Below are positions 25,794 to 37,095 of a stretch of 64,000 nt of DNA, in pieces (the stretch's first letter is position 1; each line of letters opens with the position of its first letter). The translations under genes and the position numbers were made by a program. Origin of the DNA: Botrytis cinerea B05.10 (taxonomy: Eukaryota; Ascomycota; Leotiomycetes; Helotiales; Sclerotiniaceae); the NCBI RefSeq assembly GCF_000143535.2, contig NC_037325.1, forward strand, positions 1,798,001 through 1,862,000, in the 5' to 3' direction. A model generated the notes under the pieces. It ran no database searches. It was not told the DNA's origin and was given only the letters and a program-made list of their open reading frames with translations.

Positions 25794-28700
25794 TTCCGAG
25801 GCAACAAGAGACGAATAAGGGCTAGAGGAAGATTGCATATTTGTTTTGAGCGTTCTTATTTCCGGGGTTCATTTCTTGTTTGTTTTTGTTGTTTTGATCA
25901 AAGCGATGATACCTTAGATGATCTTTTTTTTTTCGCGCATATTTAAAGGGTTTGGACCGACCTGGTGCTTGGGCAACTCAGATGAGATGAGATGACTGAG
26001 ATGAAAATCATGGAATGGCGTTCTTTGGCTTATTTAATTTTCATTTTTTCTCAGTCGGCTGGCTGGGACTTCCTGGTGGAGAGAATTCAGTTCAATCGGG
26101 TTGACAGATTGAATTGGTCTTTTAGTGGATTGGAGATAAAAGTGTACAATGCATTGGATATGCAAAATTCGACCTCAATGAGTCCAATTACACTGAGAAT
26201 GCTACGGCAGCACTATTAGCATGGCCTTTCATGTATTTATGTATGAATACCCGACGAGTGGCTAGCTTTTTGCCATCGGAGAGGGGATAGGGATGGGGTT
26301 GTATGGATAGTTATCGAAAGGGGTGGACAGAAAACTGGATGGGATAAAATGCATAGGTGAACGAGAGAGGAGGGAAATGTGATAAATATCATAGGAAGAA
26401 CACTGAATGAACATCAGAGTATTGAAGAATCACATACTCTTTTACTATTACTACGTATCCTTTTTACTTGATTGCTATTTGATACAACGTTAAGGTCCTA
26501 GTATAGCACAAAAGCTTTATCCGGGGATTTGATTAAGTGGAGATATGAAGGGAAACCGAGAGAGTATTGATGGATAATTTTCGCTGCGAAGAGAATTTTG
26601 GAATGAGAGGCAAGTGAATTTCCCAAGACTTTCAGGGGACTTCATTGAGCGTCTTCTTCCGCTAAGAGATTTTTGTGCTGCACGGACATTGTCGATTTCT
26701 GAAAAAAAAAAAAAAAAAAAATTTGGATGGTTACAGTTGGTGGATTTTAAGGAGCCGACAGTCCTGGAGTTGGAATGCTATCTCGATTTATGTCTATTTA
26801 TTGATACCTTTTGGTAGAATTAGAACGTGGAGGAGGGGCGCAGGTTGTAATAGATGGGACGGTACTGGGAGGGGATCCACAAACAAAAGTGATATTAAGT
26901 CAAGTGCATGGTTCGAGGTGGAGGGTCATTGTTTAGAGCTTGTACTCGCTGTATTGTATTCACTGCTGCTATCTTTCTGGTAAAGCTCATTGATCTTTAA
27001 CCTTCAGCCTCGTCAGATTGTGTGTTTATGGAGCATTTCTGTTCGTGTGGAAAGCGTGGGTGCGATTATGCGTCTGCTTTTATTTTTATTTTTATTTTTA
27101 TTTTTTAGCTGGGTTTCTGCAACAAATACAGGATGGCGATATGGCATTCCGAGATCGTCTTGCGAGTGCGCTGTTTCTTTTGCTACGTGGTTTGAGATTT
27201 TTATACGTCGTCTCATGAGAGACAGAGCTATCAGCAAAGCAAGTCCTAGGGAGTTTCGTATCCATGTGCTTTTATTCGGAAAGGTTTATAGTAATGTCTG
27301 TTATTTTTGGACTTGCAAATGTTATCTCTTACTGCTGATGCTTTCGCTCTGTTGTTGTTATTGCCAATGTCGGTTTTACGATAGGCAGACCTGAGACGAT
27401 AGGATTTGCTTGCTATTATCACTATTCTACATACTTGCCATGGCTATATTACCTTGTACCTTCTGAATCGAGGAAAATCCACACAGGGTAAACTTGGAGT
27501 AACACTCGTGGAATGTTGGGAGAAAGAATGGAATTAATGTGTCTTTGTTTGTACGGGAGGAATCCCCCCCCTTTTTTTTCGCCTGTCTATTAAGCTTATT
27601 AGAAGTGTAATAGCTGCTATAATGGTTTAACATGGGGTTTAGCTTTTCTAACTTAGAGATTATCAATATATTGGCTAAATAATAGGGGGTGATTGCTATG
27701 TATCTGTATATTTTTCCTTCTCTCTCTCTCTCTCTCTCTGATCCTAAGTATGTTCCAAGATCTTCCTATATCGACCACTGGCCAAGTCTTAGACAAGACC
27801 AGACTCAATTAAGGCGACAGTAATATTCACGATCATGGGAAAGACCTAGTGATTTAGTTCTTGGATATAATGAAAAAGTCTTGACTTGAAGTATGTGCTT
27901 GTGATATTCTCGAGTAAATACGTCGCTTATGGTTGTCGCTTTCGCTCTGGCGTTGTATTAAATCATCTTTGTATTCTGTATTTTGCATTACTAGTATTTA
28001 ATAACAAATTAAGTATCAACATAGGACTTGCTTTACTCATCCTCCCCATTTGGTCCTCTACATTCTTGGATCCCATACCTAGAGAAATCATATGGACTTG
28101 CGAAAAGCACCACGAGTCCTTGCTGTCATACTCTTGCGTTGTAGTACATATTCCATGTCTAGCATGGTCATAGTGACGGCGAACTGAGACTTCACTGAGA
28201 AAGCCACATTTGAAGCCTCACCAAATCACCTTATCCACGCCCGAAACTCAACCAAAGATAGAAACGTTAGAATCCTTGTGGTTTGTTCTATTACTAGCGT
28301 AGGTCCATCACCACGTGACCTACTTCGAGAATTCCGCACCATAGTAAAACAAGATCTCGCATCTCACGATTTACTTTCTTCCTTCCCTAGGCCAAGGATA
28401 ACTATCTGTAAGAGCGCTCCTTCTTTTCTATTGATTTTGAGATTCTTTTGAGGGCTTTTCTTTTGTATCAAGCAATTCAAGTAACAAATTGAATGCGAAT
28501 TCCTTCTTCTTAACGCATACCTTTGTTGTAAAAAAAAGTCGCAACTCAACTAAGAGGTTGTCTTAATACGCTCGATCTTCACTCTAAAGATCATCGCAAA
28601 GAATTCTTTGAAGACTATGCTGACTCTTACCCTCTCAACAGTACACAGTATTTAACTCAGGACAACTTTTGGTAATGTTAATAATACCTTGACTCGGAAC

Positions 28701-31700
28701 CGAATACCTTCTCACCGTATTCGGCCCCATCCTTCTTGATAGCTCTTTCAATTTTTCTTTCAATACAGTTCGCCAGTTGATGAAAATTTTCTGGTCTTGC
28801 CTGATTAGAAATTTCTTGGGTTTCTTCACCGGCCGCTCTCTTTTGAGCAAAAAATCGGCAGCCTGATAAGCCCGAATAGAAAATCTCTATTGCATTCAAT
28901 GCCACATAACATTTATGTTTTAATCCTGTCTCTGAGAAACGATCCATATTTTTGCGATGTGAGCGGATTCGTGTTTCACGGAGGATCAAGGCGCAGGATT
29001 CCCTCTATCTTATGATTCTCCAAATCCCAAATGATTCGCTGTGAGATCAAACTTGCATGATAGTAATCGAGCGTCACCAACATCGATCTACCTCCCACCA
29101 ACTGAATTCAACATGTGCAAAGAAGGACAGGGAATTTGAGGATTGATGAACCGGAATAATTAATATTGCGTATTACTGGGGCTCACCAATTAGGAAATAT
29201 AGCTAAGCATTCAGTACGCGCGATAACTTCAAGTGTGGATTTTTGGGGTTTCCGCCAAGTTATGGGAACATTGGCGCAAGCTATGGCATACTGGATTCGA
29301 TAAGTACTATGTTATCTAGGAGATGGTGCTGGGTTGGAGAAGAGTATTCTTACAAAATTGAGAACAAATGCCTAAGGTAAGTGCTAAAGGGGGACTTGGG
29401 TTAGTTTGGACTGCAAAGCAAAGTCTATTCATGATAAGGGATGGTGAAGCGAAAACTTTGAAGATCAGATATCAGAGTAAAAGTAAAGATTGGACTAAGA
29501 ATAAAACGTTATATGGCACCCGTTCTTCCGAGACCGATTTGACCTTATAAAACGCACGATCCTCTTCCTCGGTGGTTGCGATTCCACACAGAGATAGCCC
29601 ATTATTTCCTTCAACTCAAACTCAAAAGAAAACGGGCCCAACACCATCTGTTTCCTGAGTATATTCTCATTAAAAGTTTCATATTACCAGAAGTCTTAGG
29701 GTGGAGGAATATCAGTATCAAGACCGGGAAGAGCGCATTCACTTACTCGTAAAAAAGACAGGTTATGTTTGTAGGCACATTCGAAGATGCGGGGAGGTAT
29801 TTATTTCGACTGCAGGAACTATCATCAGTAGGGAGATAGACTCGGGTATATTCGTGGAGCTTTGTAGGCATGGATGGAGAAATTTGGAGATGTATACGCA
29901 AAACTATGTCTCATCTGGGTTGAAACCTTGCGAACTAAGAAGCACCGTAAACTTGGTTGCGCTAGTAGAAGTAGCCTTCTTCTGCAAATATCAAGGATTA
30001 ACGACCAGCCCATTGTTTAATAAATCTCCATAGGTGCGCGTTCTTTTGTGTGGAGAAACACCATTCTTGGGACGAATATATTGAACTCATGAGGTTTGAT
30101 GAACACGGGAATGATGATATGAGTTCTGTCTATGTTCTGTGGTTTCTCATATTATTTTTCGATCAAAATATGATTTCGCTCCACTTTAAAAAAGTCTGAT
30201 CTGTTACGTTCTGTACGACCATGGTTCATTCTCGAGGCGCTGCTGTCGATGGTCACTGCGGTCATTGTCAGTACTTTACCATGGTAATTGCTCATAATTT
30301 GTTGATGATGACATTTGCATAATTTTTACCCCACAACCATGGAAACATTCAGTCAACAATTTTCACATTATGTCAGTCGCATTCCTTGTAGCCAGGGTAT
30401 CAGAGGTAGCTTTTGAAATGACAGAAAAGTGTAAGTAGCATGTAATTATTCCAATCAGCATAAATACGACCATGGTTGTGCTCAAAAACTTGGGCCCCCC
30501 TAGCGAATATGACTGCCATAAGATCTACAGCCCGTAATTGATTATTCTTATTCTTCAAAATTATTCCAGATGTCAAACAATGTAAATAGAGGCCGATCTC
30601 TTGTTTAATCTTGCTGTGAATCACTACTTGGGCTGTGATGGTGACGTCACTAAAGTTTCCACATCAGAACTTACTGCTGGTACTACGTTTCCTGTCAATC
30701 TTGAAGTAATTGAAGTAGTTGGGAGAATTTCATTCATAACACGTAACAGGATAGTTACTTCAAATTTACCACAATGTGTACTCACCTATCTATTTCAAAC
30801 CGTTACTTCTTCTTTCGTGAAGTCCGGGAAGTGGGGCAGAATTATACCTCGCTTAGGGGTGAAGCTAAAGGGGTCGCGTCTTCCCTTTGCTTTAGGGTTC
30901 TAAAAGCTTATTCTTTAGTCTAATAATATGGCTTTGTTGATTGCTAGACTACTTTGGAAGAATGAAGACGCGTAAATTGTTGGACCCATTGCGTTTCCTG
31001 AAATGATCTGAGGTATCTAAATCAACCTGATACCTTGAAAGAATCTAAGATAATGAATACATTTGATGCTCTGTGGACAAGTGATGTACTCATTGCTACT
31101 TGTACAATTAAATCCATCCAGTTACTTAGGACTTTCAATTGATTATATCTAGTCCATACACTGAAAGTACTTGGAGCATTGAATACATCTAAAATACTCA
31201 AATCACTTGGTAAACTAAATTAGTTAGAAACCTTAAGTTTGATAGAATCATCATGATAGACTCAGCAAATGAGAGCCTTGCAGTTAATGTGTCCAATCTA
31301 GACAATAAAAGTTCGACCCCTTCCCAGTTGGGAATGACAGGACAACTAATCCACTATACGCTAAGATATAGTTTTGATTAAGAACGACTTTTCAACTCGA
31401 TACTAGTGTATTCTAGGGTTTAGTGGCTCAGTGGTATATCAAATAGCTTATATATCATGTCGTAATTGAAAATAAAATTAGCTTGAGGGTGTGGGCCACT
31501 TGCGGAGGGAAATTCTCAGCGCGATGGATATAGGTATACTTCCCCCGCCCTCCTTTCTTCTTTTCTTTTTCTTTTCTCTTCATCGTCAAAACAGATCACA
31601 AATTAGAGTATACACACATAAAGATAGAGTTCTTGCTTCTTTAAATCTCAATTCAACTCAAATTTTCCTGTTTTAACACTCGGGTATTTCGGTCTACCCA

Positions 31701-31746
31701 CCATTTACAAATTTTCGTCTCAAAACACACTGAGACAAGGAGAAAG
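25794..31746. other. About 6-kb gene-poor region
   Basis: No frame here can be tied to a family. Simple tracts are present: poly(A) at 26702-26721, a TTTTTA-type repeat near 27080-27107 and a (TC)n run at 27719-27739. A 104-codon minus-strand frame at 28678-28989 has the only natural-looking composition and is listed separately at low confidence. Nothing resembling a transposase, reverse transcriptase or RNA gene was seen. Confidence 0.5.
28678..28989 (-). CDS. Possible small hypothetical protein
   Basis: A 103-residue frame. Its sequence after the internal Met (MDRFSETGLKHKCYVALNAI) has a balanced, charged and probably helical composition unlike the surrounding chance frames. A GTGAGAAG near its 3' end could be a splice donor leading to a short further exon. 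No domain or family is recognised. It could equally be a chance frame or the remnant of a gene. Confidence 0.2.
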   Translation of the reverse strand: MILRETRIRSHRKNMDRFSETGLKHKCYVALNAIEIFYSGLSGCRFFAQKRAAGEETQEISNQARPENFHQLANCIERKIERAIKKDGAEYGEKVFGSESRYY

Positions 31747-32397
31747 ATGGCCTTTTTCCAACCGGGCTTCTGTCACTATAGACCCTCGACCAGAGCCGTG
31801 GAGCTCTGCATCCCATCGTTCTGCGTTGCGGATGAGAAAGTCTGGCGTCCGGAGTTCGTCTCTGATTACTTTTCTTCCAGGAGATTGGCGGTAACACGTT
31901 ATATCAACTGGTTAATCAATGACGTGACGGCCCGGGCAAGGCTGGAACACGCAGAGGAGGCTTCTCGTTTGGAGGCCCCCATGCAGGTGATCAAGTGGAG
32001 TGATCCTGCACCAATCGAGGAGTGGATTCGCGCCACAGCCTCTGTAAGACCGGCTGAGCAGGCAGTCAGTCGGCACTCGATATCGTTCCGTGGGGAAGTA
32101 TCGGGAATCCTTAGACCCGGATTGAGGCAGGCAATCTTTTCTAAAGCTTGCCAGCGAGTTGTTCCAGTGGTCTTTAGCTCTTTGGAGAACGCTTCGGTGG
32201 CCTCCGCGGAAAGACAGAGTGGTCGTTGCAGCGGCGAACCACCATTTTCAGATGCACCGGATTCTAAATCTTCGGTTCGCTGTGGACTCCTCTTCTTTCC
32301 AGAGCTGGACGTCCGCTATATGTGGGGTGACGAATATAAACGTGTGAAGGCACGATTTCTATTGGAAGTTTATGGAATCGACCTTTTGGACGTTTAA
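31747..32397 (+). CDS. Intronless unknown protein, 216 residues
   Basis: The ATG at 31747 sits in a good context (AAGATGG) after a CT-rich stretch at 31545-31580. The frame runs 216 residues without interruption and has higher GC than its flanks. The product is rich in Arg, Ala, Glu and Ser with scattered Trp and Cys; there is no signal peptide, membrane segment or known motif. About 300 bp after the stop lies a 29-nt genomic poly(A) tract on the same strand. Together with the lack of introns this raises the possibility of a retroposed copy. I do not recognise the family. Confidence 0.45.
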   Translation: MAFFQPGFCHYRPSTRAVELCIPSFCVADEKVWRPEFVSDYFSSRRLAVTRYINWLINDVTARARLEHAEEASRLEAPMQVIKWSDPAPIEEWIRATASVRPAEQAVSRHSISFRGEVSGILRPGLRQAIFSKACQRVVPVVFSSLENASVASAERQSGRCSGEPPFSDAPDSKSSVRCGLLFFPELDVRYMWGDEYKRVKARFLLEVYGIDLLDV

Positions 32398-32704
32398 TTT
32401 TCGGCGTTGGCTCTGTGGGAGTTGGATCTGTGGGCGTTGGCTTTGTGGGCGTTGGCTTCGTGGGGTTTTGGCTTTTTTGGGGATTTCGGCTTTGTCGGCT
32501 TTTTTTAATGCGGTTGTGAGCTTTGCGGGCGTTGCATCATGTGGTCTTTTGTCTTTTTGCGGGCGTTTATTTATTTGGGCTCTCGAGTTTTTCTGTCATC
32601 TAAAGATGACTTCAGCGTTTTGCGGGCGTTGGCTTTGTGGGCTTTGGATTTGTGGAATTTGGCTTTTCTGTCATCTCACGATGACTTCAGCGTTTGGAAT
32701 TTTG

Positions 32705-32733
<29 letters not shown>
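32398..32733 (+). repeat. GTGGGCGTTGGC-type repeats, two hairpin repeats and poly(A) tract
   Basis: Directly after the 31747 gene come several imperfect copies of a ~15-bp unit around GTGGGCGTTGGCTTT (32400-32480 and again near 32620-32640). Two ~27-bp copies each hold the stem GTCATC/GATGAC (32595-32610 and 32670-32685). An uninterrupted run of 29 A follows at 32705-32733. No coding sense is visible; it could be a 3' UTR of the upstream gene or of a retroposed copy. Confidence 0.6.
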
Positions 32734-32735
<2 letters not shown>

Positions 32736-34404
32736 TTCATTTGGTGTTTAAGGATATTATCCTACAGCGGGAGTTGGTTTGAGATACCTCTGATTAGAGA
32801 TCCTCCTTGGAATTCCTCGGAGCTCACGGGAGAAGCACAGTCAAGTGATGTTTAAAGCCCAATAAAAAAAAGACAAAATTTCTTTCAACAGAAATACGAA
32901 GGCCAGTACCTCCTTCGTTTTTTCTCTTCAGAATGACTTTTCTAACAATTTTCATACCAGGTTAATCCAAATTACATGGTGGTATTCCAGAAGACCATCC
33001 GTAATTTTGTTATCCCAATATCTACAATGGCTAGATACATGGTTTTACTTTCGTGCCACACCGCAGGTAAAGGTCATGAATTCCACCTCATTTCGCTGTT
33101 ACAACATCTGCTAATTGAGTAAACATTAACAGACACCTTTGCTATGTTTCAAGGTCACACTTTGAGGGAACCAGGCATTAGAGGTCACTGTTATATCTCA
33201 TTATCTATCAGAAGTGTCCTGAGAAGTATGGTCGGCATGTGTTCCTCACAAAAGATCTTTAGTGTTAAAGAGGGATTACATGCATACTTGTATAATTATG
33301 TATCAGAATAAAAATAACATATTATCCTTTTCTATTCTTATCTTATTGGCTAGACAACTAGACATCTGATACCGTGGAAGTTTCGTCTCCTAGATAGCTC
33401 GTACTTGCAAGTTGGCTTAATCACACCTGAAAGAAAACTTGCCGTTGAGCAAGTGATGAGCACCTTGGTATCACAATCATGATAGTAAAAATTTAAGGAA
33501 CTGAAGGCTGATTCGGTATTGCGGGATATCCGGAGAAAAGTGCCTGGCCCTGCTAGAAGATGATCTCAGTAACTTCAAATATAGCCAAAGATTTTTTCAC
33601 CGGGGTTCACGATCGGAATCCAAATAGTAGCCGAAGTTTATACTGAGATGCAGGGGCTAATCACAATTCGCCTGGACCACGAATTCAAGCTCAGTGTTGA
33701 ATCTCTGTTTGTAAAATAGAATCAGATATTAACCTTTTGAGTACGAAAAAACGTGTAATTGGAACGTATCAATTTGCTACGGGTTATTCATGAAAGTTTT
33801 TATCGTTCCGGCTGTGGTTACAATCATTGAGAAAAAAAATTGGTTATTAGAAGCTGTAGCGTATTCAAGTTACAACATAAGGTTTCTTAGTGCCAGGCTA
33901 CTAGATAATGACTTGAATGAGGTCATACATAACACCACATAACAATGGACTACTACAATTAACTGAAGCTAATAAATCCTAGTTTATAGGTAGATCTTCC
34001 GCACTTCTGCACTGATCAGAAAACCCATTTAAACGCCTTCATCCCTCACCATTCCTTCCCTTCTTTCCCTTCTTTCCCTTTTCTTTTTCTCAAAGCATTA
34101 TTCCAAAGCTGAGTATTCCCATTATATCCCTTCACTTCCCTATCTTTTCCTCAATTCCTTCCAAGTCACTTGCTAAAATTATCCAGTGCACAGTGGGGAC
34201 ATTGGCAATCTTCAGCTCCAATGCTGCTTGTACCTTGATTGATCTCATGACCCATTGCTCTTCTAAAGGTCTCCTTGGAAGTAATACAGGCGTGAGAAAC
34301 TCTGTTCTTTTGGCCACATGAGACCGATGGTCTTATCTGAGAATTTTTGGACATGTTGGCTTGTGGTATGTCGGCTTGTGCCATTCGACTTTTTTTGCAC
34401 GGGA
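32734..34404. other. Intergenic, nothing recognised
   Basis: AT-rich sequence with only short chance frames. A CT-rich TTCCC-type tract lies near 34055-34090. Confidence 0.5.
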
Positions 34405-34890
34405 AATGTGGTCTGGATGATTGTGAGGTAACTTGCATCGTCTTGTTTTACATTGTCACATTCATGGTTTAGAAGCTTGTGGGGAAACTTGCATCTTCTT
34501 GTGTTTTTTTTCTTTGGGTTTTTTTTACACACTGCACGTTGAACACTCTGTGGTTTAGAAGCTTGTGAGGCAACTTGTATCTTCTTGTGGCTCACCTGAT
34601 TATTTGTGGTTTAGAGGCTTGCGTGGCAACTCGCATCTTCTAGTGGATCATTCTTACGAATGGTATAGAGATATGAAAGGAAACTTTCATTCTCTTTGAC
34701 TTAACTTCCATTCATATGGCTGATCAGGTTATGTAAAAGCTTGAGAGGAAACTTTCATCTTTTGGTGGTTTGGCACAAGAGTGTTTTGTGGTTTGGAAGT
34801 TTGAGGGGCAAGCTTCATCTTCTCTTGCATTTCTTTAAGCGAAGTGTGATATAGAAGTTTGTGAGGCAACTTACATCTTCTTGTTGCCTA
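34405..34890. repeat. Degenerate tandem repeat, about eight copies of a 55-60 bp unit
   Basis: Eight diverged copies begin near 34411, 34465, 34551, 34605, 34660, 34730, 34788 and 34846. The shared core reads roughly GGTTTAGAAGCTTGTGAGG followed by CAACTTGCATCTTCTTGTG. Spacing is mostly 54-58 bp, with two longer gaps of 70 and 86 bp. The core holds short self-complementary ends (AGAAG/CTTCT), and the fifth copy contains a perfect stem ATGAAAG-GAAA-CTTTCAT. Minus-strand frames through it merely translate the repeat and change frame between copies, so it is probably not coding. Confidence 0.75.
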
Positions 34891-35913
34891 TTATCTTTCG
34901 GGTTGTTACAAGTTCGCATTGAGCTTCTTGAGATGTAGAAATTTGGAAAATGATGGGCGGCGAACCATCAACAGTTCAGCTAAGTGTGGGTTCTGGGGGC
35001 CATTGGGATTGGAGTCTTTTACTCTAACTTGAAGGCCTGCTAATCAGAAATCTTAATCCGGTGGTATTTAATAGATAGCTAGATTCCTACGTGTATGAAA
35101 AAAAACTAAATGGGTTATTTTGCATTCGCGGTAAGTTGCTCCTTCGAATCAGCCAAAACCCAAGGGAATCTTGCTGATCTAGCTTACTTCTCATCTTCCA
35201 CTTCCATATTCCGCCCAGATACAGAAATACGCAATGAATCGTCTAATAATTTGGAATGCGCAAATCCAATCATTTAGAAAATAGTAAGTCTTATGTCCGA
35301 GTACCTTCAACAGACGATAGGTCGCTGGCAAAGTGGTTGTTTCTGTTGTCCAAGAACAGCGCTTACAGTTGCTTAGCAACTCGGGAAGATCAGAGGTAGA
35401 CTACATCTTGGTCTCAGCTTAGATTTCACAAGGCTTTCACTTACGAGGTAGTGCTCACAATTCGTCTTAGACAAGTCCTCTTTGGTGTTTCCATGCAAAG
35501 TTTTGTTTTAAAAGAAAAGCATTTGAAGTTGGATTATCAAGATAACTAAAAGCAATATTGACAAGGTTTTTCGATGATACCGCTTTTTGTTAGATGTTAA
35601 AGCTCTTCACTAGTGGGCATTCATTTCAGAATTTTGCAAAGAATTTCATCTTAGATATATATTGAAGACATTCTAGTATTATTACTCATGTAGATATTAA
35701 TGCATTACGTCATTCCATCAACTTCCACCCCTCAAAAATCACAAAAGATAAACAAATTATCTACAAACAATCCGTGGACTATTCATAAATAGCGGGTTAT
35801 TTATGAACCCTGACAGATAACAAATAACCGGCAGCGTGTATAGGACTTCTGACTAACAACCGACGGCCCGAACTGCTCGCGGATGTTAGAAGAGTACTGT
35901 ACTATACATACAA
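34891..35913. other. Intergenic, 3' side of the secreted-protein gene
   Basis: Nothing coding is supportable. AT-rich, with no RNA gene or repeat recognised. Confidence 0.5.
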
Positions 35914-37095
35914 TTAATATGCAAAACGACGAGCGATAGTTGAATTGCTTGCAATGCTTGAGTTTGAGCTAGCTACAACCTTGCAGTTTGCTGCGTAGTT
36001 CGGATTGGTAGAGTTGGACAAGGTATAAGAAGAGTCGATAGTGTAAACATCGGTTCCACTAGTATAACCAGTATTGACAGCATAACTGATATCCCATGAG
36101 TCTGTGTACATCGCACAAGCTTGGCCTTGAGCAACACCGTTCAAGTAAAGGATATAGGTATTGATGAATTGACAAGTTTGTATACCACTTGCAGGTGGAT
36201 GAGCGATATTGAATGCAGTGGTGGCATCGCAAGCTGCTGTGCAAAGACTAATATCGAATGGTGTATCAGTGAAGAAACGAGATCCGAGGTAAGTATCATT
36301 CTTGTTGCAATCTAATGGAGCGTTGATAGAAGCGCCTGCAAGGGATGTGGGAGGATTATATCCACTTGGTGTTGGGAATGAATTTAGGTTGTAACCGTTT
36401 GATCCTGCAATGACAACACGGAATGTGCTGCGCCATTGACCATCATTGACTGCAGTTTTGGCATCGATTGCACCACCCCAGAAGACGCACTTAACGTTGG
36501 TCATGGAAGATGGGTTTGTGCAAGAGGCACCTGGGTCGACAGATGGGTCGCGTTCGAAGTAAATATTGAAGGCATTGCATCCAGCGATGTCGGAACACTT
36601 GCTAGCACAATTGTTGGTGTCGTATGTAGGCAATTGTGTGAATCCCATGTACTTCAAAGCATTGTTAGATGCGTTAAGATTAACAAAAGATCTAGTAAAG
36701 CCAGGTGGAGTTGCAGCGCTGTTGGCTGCATCAGCAAATGGCTGATAGGCTAAAAAAGAATCTGGATCATCTGTTGCTGGGTTGGTTCCAGTATAGATGG
36801 TTGCTGGTTGAGTTGAGCAATCACCATCTCTGACTTCGAGTTGCCCAGCTTCCCGTTTTGTGGCCAATGTAGTTTCTGTTGCCTTGATAGCTGAACTTTT
36901 AGTAACAGCAGCAGCGGCAGAGGATGTAGCAGCAGTAGGATTATATGTGACAACCTGAGCAGTGATACCAACTGGTACACTTTGAACAGATTGTACGACA
37001 GGATTGAGGGATTTGAAGTCAATCTTCTGAGGACGAGGAGCGGCGTTAGCTCCTGCAACAGTCAATGCCACCAGGGCAAAGTCGGTGAAACGCAT
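35914..37095 (-). CDS. Secreted cysteine-rich protein with PAN/apple-like repeats
   Basis: A single-exon gene of 393 residues. Residues 1-~18 (MRFTDFALVALTVAGANA) form a classical signal peptide with cleavage likely before APRP. A Ser/Ala/Thr-rich pro-region follows, then a KREA site (Kex2 plus Ste13-type processing) near residue 82. The mature part has 12 cysteines. Two segments resemble PAN/apple folds: CASKCSDIAGCNAFN and later SLCTAACDATTAFN through QTCQF and QACAMYTDSW. Several N-glycosylation sequons lie near the C terminus. PAN-type domains bind proteins or carbohydrates outside the cell. This is a widespread ascomycete secreted family of unknown function. The ATG at 37095 is the first in frame and gives the signal peptide directly. 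Cell-wall or apoplastic location is inferred. Confidence 0.85.
   Translation of the reverse strand: MRFTDFALVALTVAGANAAPRPQKIDFKSLNPVVQSVQSVPVGITAQVVTYNPTAATSSAAAAVTKSSAIKATETTLATKREAGQLEVRDGDCSTQPATIYTGTNPATDDPDSFLAYQPFADAANSAATPPGFTRSFVNLNASNNALKYMGFTQLPTYDTNNCASKCSDIAGCNAFNIYFERDPSVDPGASCTNPSSMTNVKCVFWGGAIDAKTAVNDGQWRSTFRVVIAGSNGYNLNSFPTPSGYNPPTSLAGASINAPLDCNKNDTYLGSRFFTDTPFDISLCTAACDATTAFNIAHPPASGIQTCQFINTYILYLNGVAQGQACAMYTDSWDISYAVNTGYTSGTDVYTIDSSYTLSNSTNPNYAANCKVVASSNSSIASNSTIARRFAY

Noticed and set aside
27719..27739. (TC)n run, and poly(A) at 26702-26721
   Set aside because: Simple sequence tracts without flanking element structure.
31425..31450. tRNA A-box-like sequence (TGGCTCAGTGGTA)
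   Set aside because: No matching B box or acceptor stem follows at the right distance; a GTTCGACCCC-like string lies upstream (~31308), not downstream, so no tRNA or clear tRNA-derived SINE can be built.
34132..34595. Overlapping minus-strand frames with repeated KIQVASQASKP-like text
   Set aside because: They are translations of the tandem repeat. The 54-58 bp period shifts frame between copies, so they are not a gene.
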